A DNA stretch of 64,000 nt from Thermorudis peleae (lineage in GTDB: Bacteria > Chloroflexota > Chloroflexia > Thermomicrobiales > Thermomicrobiaceae): positions 434,001 to 498,000 of the forward strand of contig NZ_JQMP01000001.1 in NCBI RefSeq assembly GCF_000744775.1. Direction: 5' to 3'. The notes below the pieces were generated by a model that did no database searches, was not told the origin of the DNA, and saw only the letters and a program-made list of their open reading frames with translations. The position numbers and the translations under genes were made by a program. Of this stretch, positions 26,201 to 33,152 are shown piece by piece (positions within the stretch are counted from its first letter, which is position 1; the number at the start of each line of letters is the position of its first letter).

Positions 26201-26407
26201 CGCAAGCACCTTCACGAGCTCGGCCGCTTTCCGCCCATGCCAAGCCGATGCTGGTACCATGCGCTCGTTCACGAGTACTTGGAACGTGCCAAGCAGATAG
26301 ATAGATAATGCAGCCTGCCCTGCCAGCTTCTTCGATGCAGCTGCCGCAGGCTCTATTCCGGGAGGAGAAACGTCGTGCGAGGAGGGCCGGTCAGGCACGT
26401 CGTCCAC
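23273..26407 (-). CDS. SARP/AfsR-type giant transcriptional regulator
   Basis: 1044 residues. Domain order: an OmpR-like winged helix (about 32-110, LSIYLLGTFQVLVNERM, AELVKVLALEPGHRLHREQVMELLWPE), a bacterial transcriptional activator domain with helical repeats (about 135-275), a P-loop NTPase of NB-ARC/AAA type with GPGGCGKS at 326-333 and LLLVLDNCEHV near 400, then TPR-like helices to the end. Members of this family activate secondary-metabolism or stress genes. Start is a GTG at 26407 with a weak site. It converges on flagellin with only 9 bp between stops. Its target is unknown. Confidence 0.88.
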   Translation of the reverse strand: MDDVPDRPSSHDVSPPGIEPAAAASKKLAGQAALSIYLLGTFQVLVNERMVPASAWHGRKAAELVKVLALEPGHRLHREQVMELLWPEHDPDLAANAFYKALHHARRVLEPGLAQGRESSFLHLQGELVVLTAPGVLWVDAEAFERAAAEARQRRTIPAYEAALALYRGDLLPEDRYLEWVERWRDRLRETALTLEMELAELQEQQGDVQLAIALLREVIAADPLREAAHAHLMRLYAQTGQRSQAIRQYRELVRTLRAELDVEPAPETQALYHAISDGRIPVAIKPPGRRQTHLPVPTTSFIGRAQELTDLRALVREHRLVTLTGPGGCGKSRLALELASRTADLFSDGACYVELSPIIDGALVVTAVAHALGIPAQAQRSLLDALLDELAPRSLLLVLDNCEHVLTACIELIRNLLARAPRLHILLTSREALRIPGEVIWPVPPLSLPADDTPLTPDALRRSEAVQLFLARAQESYPAFRLTERNSAAVQRICRVLAGLPLALELAAAWIGPLTAEELAQRLEANLFALESRQRDLPERQRSLRAMLDWSYQRLEPAAQQLFRRLAVFADGFTVGAASAVCAGDAVVPERVVALLGRLLDVSLLTVEQREEEAWYRLLEPVRWEAATWLAAHEEIEPTHRRHATYAVALVEQADHGLRGPEAPRWMRILRREYNNLRLALSWSLTAQEILLAGRLASGLAYFWEITGQFEEGHRWLERVLAHAPTLPATLRYQLQLGFSWILARQGVYHQAESVARAVLNDPEATEHPRAYAQTALGRIAIDCGQYADAVEYLSASVARARVSDDSWLLLRSLHLLGVAFLYRSQFASADACFAEVVTLGQQTGALDPLAVAWDGWGLVAWQQGKHALAATRLAESLRCAQALGYQVYEGLSLANLGVVLADQGDWAHALPTLREALGYFVRSGNLYNIGLYLIPYGIVLANLGNLATGVSCISAGFHGLAAIGSHPPAYVRQRIERDLQAIRAQLAPDVFEAQWEAGRSMPLLRAAEAVLAVPVMLPEDGAIEDKRTGPGDDHPRPVANVR
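23288..23321 (+). terminator. Hairpin terminator after flagellin
   Basis: Stem of 13 pairs (one G-U) formed by 23288-23300 and 23309-23321 with an 8-nt loop. AACTGGCC at the base pairs with GGCCAGTT. It begins 24 nt after the flagellin stop and lies inside the 3' end of the converging regulator gene. The downstream bases are T-containing but not a real T-run, so efficiency is uncertain. Confidence 0.5.
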
Positions 26408-26483
26408 CTCAGCCGTGGTAAAGACGTTAGCTTACCTTGACTGGCCAGCGTCATGGATGGCACTGGTCAGGGAAGGCACCTTC

Positions 26484-26513
26484 ACTATAGGAGTCGTAGT
26501 GCTACGCTGTCAA
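26484..26513 (-). promoter_or_regulatory. Sigma-70-type promoter of the SARP regulator gene
   Basis: Read on the minus strand: TTGACA (26508-26513), an 18-bp spacer, then TATAGT (26484-26489). Both hexamers are nearly perfect, so transcription would begin close to 26477 and leave a leader of about 70 nt before the GTG start at 26407. It overlaps a pair of 8-bp direct repeats (see next entry). Confidence 0.72.
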
Positions 26514-26526
26514 GGCCACTACGCTG
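26502..26526. repeat. Direct repeats overlapping the -35 region (possible operator)
   Basis: CTACGCTG occurs at 26502-26509 and 26519-26526 (period 17 bp), flanking and partly covering the -35 hexamer. An inverted pair GTAGTG (26496-26501) and CACTAC (26517-26522) overlaps it. SARP-type regulators are known to bind direct repeats near -35, so autoregulation is a reasonable guess. No experimental support. Confidence 0.45.
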
Positions 26527-26535
26527 CCAGCAGAC

Positions 26536-26569
26536 CGCCCCGGTACTACGCCAACGCAGCACCGGGGCG
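26536..26569 (-). terminator. GC-rich hairpin terminator after the cupredoxin gene
   Basis: CGCCCCGGT (26536-26544) pairs perfectly with ACCGGGGCG (26561-26569) around a 16-nt loop. It lies 28 bp downstream of the cupredoxin stop on the minus strand. No T-run follows. The core CGCCCCGGT/ACCGGGGCG is the same as in the hairpin at 34465-34495. Confidence 0.5.
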
Positions 26570-26596
26570 ATATGACCTTCAACGCCGGCAATGCGT

Positions 26597-27424
26597 CTAT
26601 TGCAGGACTACTTGGATGACCATACCAAGATCATAGTGTGCCTTGCCACGCTTCGGGTCAGGCACGTTGCAGAGAAAGACATACGTCCCCTTGTCGGTAG
26701 GCAGTTGCAGCCAGCCGACTTTACCCGGGTCGAGTGCTTGCATGCCGCCAACGTCTGTGGCAGGAGGTGGCCCCTGATGGCTGTGCTCCCACTGCAGGAG
26801 GTCGTCAACGGTCTTCCCGGGGGCGAGCTTCATGATTGCTAGTTCGTGTGGTTCCGATCCCGTGTTCGCGATTTTGACGAGTTCCCCAGGTGTCAGCGTC
26901 GATGGCAACTGATAGGCAAAGTCGGACATGGTAATCTGCGCCGACGCCTTTGGTTCACTCGACGTCGTCTTGGGAGCAGTCACCTGCAGTTGGGCGATCA
27001 TGCCTTTGGCAAGGTGTGGCACGCCGTCAGGACTCGGAATGAAGCAAATCAACAGATACTGGCCAGGCTGTAGGTTGAGAATAGCTGCCGACGTACCACC
27101 TGGATCGGCAACGCCTGCACCGCCAACAAATTCGACAAGCGGGAAGATGGCTTCGGGCGACTGCTTGAGCGCCTGCTGTACCTGATCGTAGCTCACCCCA
27201 TCCTTAAGCCGTACCACCTGCATTTGGTGCGGCTCTTGTCCATGATTAACCATTTCGACCTTGACAATGCCCCCTTCAAGCTGGGCTGGAACATCATGAA
27301 AGTGGTATTCATCGGCTGTAATTGTCAGCGTACGCAACGATGTTGCCGACGAACTGTTCCGACAGGCGCTGAGGCTCACCAGGAAGAGCACACTGACAAG
27401 CAGTGTGCCACCAATCCGCCGCAT
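26597..27424 (-). CDS. Tandem cupredoxin lipoprotein
   Basis: 275 residues. A lipoprotein signal ends in SLSAC (Cys21). Two cupredoxin domains follow, each with a full type 1 copper ligand set. Domain 1 has His66, Cys127, His137, Met142; domain 2 has His193, Cys252, His263, Met268. The segments EPHQM...CFIPSPDGVPHLAKGM and EPHELAIM...CNVPDPKRGKAHYDLGM are recognisably parallel. It may carry electrons on the outer membrane face, perhaps in respiration. The ATG at 27424 has AAGGAGC 6-7 nt before it and is preferred over the ATG at 27430. Confidence 0.85.
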   Translation of the reverse strand: MRRIGGTLLVSVLFLVSLSACRNSSSATSLRTLTITADEYHFHDVPAQLEGGIVKVEMVNHGQEPHQMQVVRLKDGVSYDQVQQALKQSPEAIFPLVEFVGGAGVADPGGTSAAILNLQPGQYLLICFIPSPDGVPHLAKGMIAQLQVTAPKTTSSEPKASAQITMSDFAYQLPSTLTPGELVKIANTGSEPHELAIMKLAPGKTVDDLLQWEHSHQGPPPATDVGGMQALDPGKVGWLQLPTDKGTYVFLCNVPDPKRGKAHYDLGMVIQVVLQ

Positions 27425-27459
27425 AGTCATGCTCCTTCATTCACAAGTGATGCAGTCCG

Positions 27460-27483
27460 TTATCGACTCCAGATCACCGATAA
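27460..27483. promoter_or_regulatory. Inverted repeat upstream of cupredoxin gene
   Basis: TTATCG (27460-27465) and CGATAA (27478-27483) form a perfect inverted repeat with a 12-bp spacer, starting 36 bp upstream of the preferred start. On the minus strand TTGCAT, an 18-bp spacer and GATAAC make a poor promoter overlapping it. It may be an operator for a dimeric regulator. The 385-bp gap 27431-27815 otherwise holds only the hairpin listed next and no convincing gene. Confidence 0.35.
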
Positions 27484-27563
27484 TGCAAAGGGGATTGCGT
27501 TCGGTTTTGTCATTGGCGTCTTTGCTCCCGGAGAGCGCTTGCATACTCACGCAGGAGCCTGTC

Positions 27564-27611
27564 CTGGGCCAACTGGGCGATGCGTGTTGGATGCGCCCCC
27601 AGCTGGCCCAG
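27564..27611 (-). terminator. Imperfect hairpin between beta-helix and cupredoxin genes
   Basis: CTGGGCCA (27564-27571) pairs with TGGCCCAG (27604-27611); after one mismatch CTGGG (27573-27577) pairs with CCCAG (27598-27602). The structure is downstream of the minus-strand beta-helix gene and may stop its transcript or act as leader of the cupredoxin mRNA. No T-run. Confidence 0.38.
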
Positions 27612-27815
27612 CGTGCGGATGGGGGCTGGTGGCTGCTACACCCATCCTCCTTCCTGCGCATCTGCGCGTTCCAGAACTGGATGCAGCTGAGGGGCCATGA
27701 CTGGCGGCCCTCGAACCAGCCACTGCACCCACTCAGCTCCACTATCTCCTGCGTGACGTGTCCCAGTCGTATCTTCCGCACAGCCTTTTCCCTGTGCTAC
27801 CATCACGGGGTAGCC

Positions 27816-28988
27816 TCAGTGCGGCCAGTAGACCGGTACCGTCACGTTGTTGAACACATTGCTGGGGAGACCAGCGATGTGTGTCACACCAGTGGCAAAA
27901 ATGCCGTAATACTCGTTCGCAATGGTGTTGCTCGCTACGGTCACATTCGTCACTGGAGCAGCGCCTTGGGCCGTATCGCTAAAGAGCACAATACCGGCTG
28001 GGTGACCAGTAGCGGCATCGCTGTCGGGGCCGTTACTGTTAAGCGCGTTCTGTACGATGACATTGCCGTTGAGGTTCTGGAACGGAGTATGGCTATGGAG
28101 CGCAATGCCCGGTAGGCCGTTTCCATTCGCAACGTTGTAAGCAATTGTGTTATTGTAGGTAGCTCCACTGGGCGGGCCAGCGAAGAGTCCAATGCCTGCA
28201 CCTTCGCTCAGCACGCCGTTACGCAGTGCATAGTTGCGGAGGATCTGATTGTGGTAAACCCCACCGTGCGCTGGATCGACTGAGGCTCCAAGGTGGAAGT
28301 AGTGTGAGGCTAAGGTAATGCCACAGTCGTAGGGATTATCTTGCACGATGTTGTCCATGATGACATTATCGTGGGTCGGGCCAAAGTCCATTGGGTTCAA
28401 CGGTGCGCCACCGTCATCACTGAGCAAGATACCGCCGGCATTATGCTGAACGATGTTGCGTGCAATCAGCGATGCTGCTGTCCCGAGCAGATGGATTCCC
28501 TCTCCACAGTCGAACTGCTCCATGGGCAACGCACCGTCGCACGTGAGCATCTGGGGATTGAGTTGGCGGTCATTGTTCTGCACGATATTATCTACCACGG
28601 TGATGCGTGCGGAGGATTCGAGCAGAATGCCCTCCTGATTGGCATTCTCGACTGTGAATCCGGAAATCAGCGTTGGTCCTGTCACTCCCACAACCTTGAT
28701 TCCGTTGGTCAGTCCTGTTGCGTCGAGAATGGTTACTGACGCCCCAGCTCCTTTCAGGATCACTGGCTTGGTGATTGTGACCATTTCATGGTACGTTCCC
28801 GGCTCCACCGTCACGACACCGCCGGCAACTACGGCATTGATCGCTGTCTGAATCGAGGTAAAACAGCCGCCAGCGCCACTAGGATTGACACAGGCTGAAC
28901 CAGCGGCTGCGTCCACACTCACGGTCATCCCTGCAAACATCCCAACGACAAGCGTAACGATCGAGACAAGCTTCATGCTTGGACCCAT
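27816..28988 (-). CDS. Secreted right-handed beta-helix protein (NosD/pectate-lyase-like)
   Basis: 390 residues. Signal peptide with core SIVTLVVGMFAGMTVSVDAAA. The mature part opens with the beta-helix entry pattern CFTSIQTAINAVVAGGVVTVEPGTYHEMVTITKPVILKG, then repeated N-G/N-x-I rungs such as ITVVDNIVQNN, SLIARNIVQHNAGGILLSDD and NVIMDNIVQDNPYD. These belong to the parallel beta-helix repeat family, found in carbohydrate-binding and surface proteins. No catalytic residues can be identified by eye. A ribosome-binding site AAGGAAGGGAG precedes the start. Monocistronic by spacing. Confidence 0.82.
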   Translation of the reverse strand: MGPSMKLVSIVTLVVGMFAGMTVSVDAAAGSACVNPSGAGGCFTSIQTAINAVVAGGVVTVEPGTYHEMVTITKPVILKGAGASVTILDATGLTNGIKVVGVTGPTLISGFTVENANQEGILLESSARITVVDNIVQNNDRQLNPQMLTCDGALPMEQFDCGEGIHLLGTAASLIARNIVQHNAGGILLSDDGGAPLNPMDFGPTHDNVIMDNIVQDNPYDCGITLASHYFHLGASVDPAHGGVYHNQILRNYALRNGVLSEGAGIGLFAGPPSGATYNNTIAYNVANGNGLPGIALHSHTPFQNLNGNVIVQNALNSNGPDSDAATGHPAGIVLFSDTAQGAAPVTNVTVASNTIANEYYGIFATGVTHIAGLPSNVFNNVTVPVYWPH

Positions 28989-29037
28989 TGCTCTTCTCCC
29001 TTCCTTGGGGCATCACTCAGATCAAGTGCTCAGGGAA

Positions 29038-29066
29038 AGCAGATGTGGTAACGCTCCCTCCGTCAA
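29038..29066 (-). promoter_or_regulatory. Possible promoter of the beta-helix gene
   Basis: On the minus strand TTGACG (29061-29066), a 17-bp spacer and TCTGCT (29038-29043). The -35 is good (5 of 6), the -10 poor (3 of 6). It is about 50 bp from the start codon. The remaining part of 28989-29263 is locally AT-rich and shows nothing else that I can name. Confidence 0.28.
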
Positions 29067-29263
29067 CGGTTGGCTCCTTTCAGTTCTGGATCGCTTGTCC
29101 ATATCTGCATACAATCCGTCCCACTTCTCGCCGGTAGCTTCAACACGGTTCTTGTCATAGTGCAGACGAGTGAATAAAGATTTGGATTATCTACTCATAC
29201 ACCTCCTTGGTACTTGGCTGCGCACCGCCACGATATCGCGCACATCCAGGTACCCTGCTCACG

Positions 29264-30631
29264 CTAGGGGCGGATGTTCTGGTTGAGCCGGAAGAGGTTC
29301 GTGGGATCATACCGCCGCTTGAGGGCAACCAGCCGCTCGTAGTGCGGCCCATAGGCCAGCCGCACCCGCTCACCCCCGTCTCCACTCATGAAGTTGACGT
29401 AGGTGCCGCGTTCGTGAGCTTGCAGCGCCTCGGAGCAGCGGCGCAGCCAGTCCAGACAGCGCTCCTCCGCCGCCGGATCCGTCCAGATCGCCAAGATGTT
29501 GTAGAGGTAGGGATCAGCCCGGTGCGCAAACGCGCTCGCCCCTGGATCGACGCGCGCAATTGCACCCCCAAGGTGATGCACGTGGATCATCGACAGCGGT
29601 GTCGGACGATGCGTGCCATAGTGCACCACGATCTCCTGAACCACCGCGTCGAGGTGAGGCAGGAAGCCAGAACGCCAGTAGTGGTACAACCCCGGGGGAT
29701 TGAGGGGATCGAACATGGTCTGCAGCGCCCCATACGGGATCGGGCCGAGCTGACGCAGGAGCGGCGTGCCCAACCCGCGCAGCGGGGCAAGCAACTGCTC
29801 GGCTTCCTCCGCCGGCCCCACATGGCAGACAGCCACCCCGATGATGGGCGGGCCCCCCTCCGGAGCATCGCCAAAGAGGATGAGCAGCGAGAGCGCATCA
29901 GGGGCATGGTCCATGATCATCTGGCACGCCTGGAGCACTGCCGGCGCCGCCTCGGCCGGATAGGCCACCAGCCCCCCGTAGAGCGGACCCAGCGGGTGCA
30001 GGCGGTAGGTGAAGCGCGTGACCACCCCGAAGTTGCCACCCCCGCCCCGCAACCCCCACAGCAACTCCGGCTCCTGCGTGGCATCGGTCTCCACCACCGT
30101 CCCGTCCGCGGTCACCACCTGGGCCGCCACCAGGTTGTCGCAGGCCAGCCCATAGAGCCGGGAGAGCCAGCCCAGCCCACCACCGAGCGTGAAGCCGGCA
30201 ATCCCCGTGCTCGAGACGAGACCGCCGGGCGTGGCCAGGCCATGTGCGGTCGTGGCCTGGTCAAACGCGCGCCAAGTCAGGCCAGGCTCCGCATGGGCCA
30301 GCCGCGCCGCTGGCTCGACGACACACCGCCTGAGCGGCGCCAGATCGAGCACGAGGCCGTCGTCGCAGGTGCCGAAGCCAGCGACGTTGTGGCCACCGCC
30401 ACGGACCGCCAGGGGAAGCTGCCACTCGCGGGCGAAGGCGATGCCCGCCTGGACATCGGCGACGTGCTGGCAGCGGAGGATAAGGGCGGGATGCTTATCG
30501 ATCAGGCCGTTCCAGACCCGACGGGCCTGGTCGTAGGCGGGGTCACCTGGCGCGATGACGGTGCCCTGCACCCGGCGGCGCAGCGCCGCCCGGGCTGTTT
30601 CGGGAATCCCCGTGGGCTGCATGGTGGTCAT
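29264..30631 (-). CDS. FAD-binding berberine-bridge-type oxidoreductase
   Basis: 455 residues. The PCMH-type FAD domain covers about 45-215, with LPLAVRGGGHNVAGFG; His81 is the expected histidyl-FAD attachment site. The second covalent Cys of bicovalent members is not found where expected (GGLVSSTGIAGFTLGGG). The C-terminal BBE segment LKRRYDPTNLFRLNQNI is clear. Such enzymes oxidise alcohols, sugars or alkaloids; the substrate is unknown. The ATG at 30631 was chosen for GGAGGGAGACCC just before it; an upstream ATG at 30661 lacks a site. The gene appears more GC-rich than its neighbours by eye. Confidence 0.88.
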   Translation of the reverse strand: MTTMQPTGIPETARAALRRRVQGTVIAPGDPAYDQARRVWNGLIDKHPALILRCQHVADVQAGIAFAREWQLPLAVRGGGHNVAGFGTCDDGLVLDLAPLRRCVVEPAARLAHAEPGLTWRAFDQATTAHGLATPGGLVSSTGIAGFTLGGGLGWLSRLYGLACDNLVAAQVVTADGTVVETDATQEPELLWGLRGGGGNFGVVTRFTYRLHPLGPLYGGLVAYPAEAAPAVLQACQMIMDHAPDALSLLILFGDAPEGGPPIIGVAVCHVGPAEEAEQLLAPLRGLGTPLLRQLGPIPYGALQTMFDPLNPPGLYHYWRSGFLPHLDAVVQEIVVHYGTHRPTPLSMIHVHHLGGAIARVDPGASAFAHRADPYLYNILAIWTDPAAEERCLDWLRRCSEALQAHERGTYVNFMSGDGGERVRLAYGPHYERLVALKRRYDPTNLFRLNQNIRP

Positions 30632-30698
30632 GGGTCTCCCTCCGTTTCCATAGGGCAACACCCCAGCAACTGCCTGACGACACGACCGTAGCCCACCG

Positions 30699-30728
30699 AT
30701 CTTCCCAACATCTTCCCGCCATCTTCCC
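30699..30728. repeat. Three ATCTTCCC repeats with 11-bp period
   Basis: ATCTTCCC occurs at 30699-30706, 30710-30717 and 30721-30728, all exactly 11 bp apart. This is the helical phasing used by PhoB/OmpR-type response regulators binding tandem direct repeats. It lies between the divergent FAD oxidoreductase (start 30631) and cheRB (start 30817), so it could regulate either. No clear -10/-35 is visible next to it. Confidence 0.55.
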
Positions 30729-30816
30729 AGGCGCTTGCTCTCATCGGATGGCAGTAAGTCGCCGGCTCATGCTGGTGGCCCAGCGTGTCGACAACCTCTC
30801 AAGGGAGGGGGACGTA

Positions 30817-32736
30817 ATGGAGCGAGGTGAGCAGTATAGTCCAGTCGTTCGACAACTCGGCGAACGATTGTTTTCATTCCTCGGCTTCCACCCGACCGAT
30901 CTCCTCTGGCAGCGGCTTGGCCGTGTTGTTCAGCAGCAGGCGCGACGAGCTGGCTTTGCCGATGTCGATTCCTATGTCCAGGCTCTTCTCCACGCACCTG
31001 ACCATGAGCTCGTGCCGCTCGCTGAGGCGTTGACCATTAACGAGACGTACTTCTTCCGCGAACCGAAGCACTTCGACGCGTTGGCCGCGCACCTGCCCGA
31101 CCTTGCGCGTCAGAGCCGCCCAGTGCGGCTGTTGTCAGCAGGCTGTGCAACCGGCGAGGAGGCCTACTCGCTGGCAATCGTTGCCAGTGCCGTGCTCCGT
31201 TCAGCCGGCATCCCCTTCGAGGTTATCGGAGTCGACATCGATCGCACAGCACTTGAGAAGGCGAAGGCTGGCCGTTACCGAACGTGGTCGTTTCGCGACC
31301 AGGGCATGGCCCGGGCGCGTGACGCCATCGAACCAGTCGGCGACGACTGGCAGGTACGTGCAACCATTCGCCAGCATGTGCGCTTCGAGCAGTGCAACTT
31401 GGTCGATCGCGCGCCAGCTGGTCCGTTCCATGCCATCTTCTGCCGCAATATGCTGATGTACCTCACGCCTGAGCATCGGCGTGCGGTGGTACGTCGTCTC
31501 GCCGATGTCCTGATACCGGGCGGGCTCTTCATCATCGGTTCAGCCGAGACACTCGACGATGTGCCACCAGAACTCGAGCGGCAGCCCTGGCAGGGCGTGA
31601 CGCTCTATCGTCGGCGTCGTGTCCCTTCTTCCACAGTCTTGCCGTCCTCCTCACCGCCTGCCCGTGTACGCAGCCAACAACTTCGGGTACTGGTTGTGAG
31701 TCGCTCGCCAATCGTGCGCCTGGGATTGCGCACTGTCCTTGGCGATGCGCCCGGCATCGTGCTGCTTGGCGAAGCACGCTCGTGGGAAGACGCAGAGCCC
31801 CTCGTTAACCAAGCCGACGTACTTGTGCTCGACGCATTAAACGACGACAGCGTACTTACAGCGTACCTTGCGAGCACTGTTCGACGGGTACCAACGCTGG
31901 TACTTACAGCAACCCCACGCTCAGGAACTGGCCTCAGCGCACGACGCGTGGCCACGCTCGTCATGCCGCAGGCACGCCTCGGCACCGTGCAATCACACGG
32001 TAGTGAAATCATCAGCCGGCTGATCGAGCTAGCCAACGCTGGCCGTGAGGAGCTAAGCCGGACAGGGGCAAACGTAGGTGCCAGTAGCAGCGAGCGGAAG
32101 CCGGGAACTGGCTGGCTTGGTATGCAGCGGCCCTGGTCACGCTTGCTCGTGATCGGCTCATCAACCGGTGGGCCAGCGGTCGTTAGCGAGATCGTACGGC
32201 AATTGCCAGGGGGTCTTGGCTTGGCAATCGTCATTGTGCAGCATATGCCAGCCGGGTTTACCCGCAGCTTTGCCGAACGGCTTGGTCGCCTCTCGACCTA
32301 TGCTGCCCGCGAGGCACAAACGGGCGACGTACTCCAGGCTGACACGATCTACGTTGCTCCTGGGCATCAGAACGTGCTCATTGAGCGCGGCGGGCGCTTG
32401 CGTGTTGTCCCACCTGGACCTGAGGACATCTACGTGCCCAACGTCACGAAAGCCTTTCGCTCCGTCGCGCGCTCAGGGCTTGCAACGAAGACGATGGCCG
32501 TGATCCTGACCGGTATGGGCGACGATGGAGGAGATGGTATGGCCGAGCTTGCGGCTGCGGGTGCCTATACCGTCGCCCAAGAACCGTCGGAAGCGGTCGT
32601 CTCGGGGATGATTGAGGCCGCAATTGCACGCCAAGGGGTAAGGAAGATCCTTCCCGCTGCCGATATCCCCAGTGAGGTGGTGCGCTGGCTGCACCAGAGC
32701 CAGACGCTTGCACGGGCGACACGCCCGTTGGGCTAG
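30817..32736 (+). CDS. cheRB: CheR methyltransferase / pseudo-receiver / CheB methylesterase fusion
   Basis: 639 residues. Residues 1-270 are CheR, which methylates receptor glutamates with S-adenosylmethionine (GCATGEEAYSLA at 109-120, NMLMY at 211-215). Residues 288-400 are a receiver-like domain with Asp339 in VLVLDA and Thr364, but the acidic pair is Ser295-Arg296 and the conserved Lys is Met383. Residues 440-620 are CheB, which removes methyl groups: Ser449 (GSSTGG), His476 (QHMP), Asp570 (GMGDDG). The ATG at 30817 follows AGGGAGGGGGACG; an upstream ATG at 30748 has no such site. Both opposing reactions in one chain is notable. Confidence 0.93.
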   Translation: MERGEQYSPVVRQLGERLFSFLGFHPTDLLWQRLGRVVQQQARRAGFADVDSYVQALLHAPDHELVPLAEALTINETYFFREPKHFDALAAHLPDLARQSRPVRLLSAGCATGEEAYSLAIVASAVLRSAGIPFEVIGVDIDRTALEKAKAGRYRTWSFRDQGMARARDAIEPVGDDWQVRATIRQHVRFEQCNLVDRAPAGPFHAIFCRNMLMYLTPEHRRAVVRRLADVLIPGGLFIIGSAETLDDVPPELERQPWQGVTLYRRRRVPSSTVLPSSSPPARVRSQQLRVLVVSRSPIVRLGLRTVLGDAPGIVLLGEARSWEDAEPLVNQADVLVLDALNDDSVLTAYLASTVRRVPTLVLTATPRSGTGLSARRVATLVMPQARLGTVQSHGSEIISRLIELANAGREELSRTGANVGASSSERKPGTGWLGMQRPWSRLLVIGSSTGGPAVVSEIVRQLPGGLGLAIVIVQHMPAGFTRSFAERLGRLSTYAAREAQTGDVLQADTIYVAPGHQNVLIERGGRLRVVPPGPEDIYVPNVTKAFRSVARSGLATKTMAVILTGMGDDGGDGMAELAAAGAYTVAQEPSEAVVSGMIEAAIARQGVRKILPAADIPSEVVRWLHQSQTLARATRPLG

Positions 32737-32752
32737 GGAAGGAAAGCGGGGC

Positions 32753-33136
32753 ATGCGGGTACTGATTGTTGATGATTCCAAAATGATGCGCGTCATGCAC
32801 GTGCGCTCGCTCCGACAAGCCGGCTATGAGGCGCACGTCACTGAGGCAGGCAACGGTGAAGAAGCGCTGGCAGCATTTGCACCAGGCGCGTTCGATCTCG
32901 TCATCGTTGACTGGAATATGCCGGGTATGGACGGCCTGGAGTTTGTCCGGGCGGCGCGTGAGCGCGAGCGCGAAGCTGGCACTGGCCGAACGCCGATTGT
33001 CATGATTACCAGCCAGAGCACTGATGAACAGATGCTGCGGGCTAAGGATGCTGGTGTCGATACGCTGCTGACGAAGCCAGTGACAGCAGATGCACTGGCA
33101 GTCACACTCGAATTGCTCCTGACTAGCCGAGCGTAA
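32753..33136 (+). CDS. cheY: Chemotaxis response regulator CheY
   Basis: 127 residues. Single receiver domain. The acidic pair is Asp7-Asp8 (VDDS), the phosphoacceptor is the Asp in VIVDWNMPGMDG, the signalling Thr/Ser is ITSQ, and the Lys is in LLTKPV. When phosphorylated by CheA it should bind FliM and switch rotation. Start ATG at 32753 follows AGGGAAGGAAAGCGGGG. It is 16 bp after the fusion gene and followed by cheX, which should dephosphorylate it. Confidence 0.94.
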   Translation: MRVLIVDDSKMMRVMHVRSLRQAGYEAHVTEAGNGEEALAAFAPGAFDLVIVDWNMPGMDGLEFVRAAREREREAGTGRTPIVMITSQSTDEQMLRAKDAGVDTLLTKPVTADALAVTLELLLTSRA

Positions 33137-33152
33137 CGTGGGGAGCTTACTC

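Noticed and set aside
27405-28115. 236-codon plus-strand frame across the gap between cupredoxin and beta-helix genes
   Set aside because: No start site or recognisable domain; it is antisense to the beta-helix gene for half its length.
29207-30691. Long open frame on the plus strand opposite the FAD oxidoreductase
   Set aside because: Arg/His/Pro-rich translation without any family likeness. It is an antisense shadow of a GC-rich gene whose true frame (berberine-bridge enzyme) is certain.
30748-30816. Upstream start for the CheR-CheB fusion
   Set aside because: The ATG at 30748 has no ribosome-binding site; the ATG at 30817 has an excellent one and matches CheR length.
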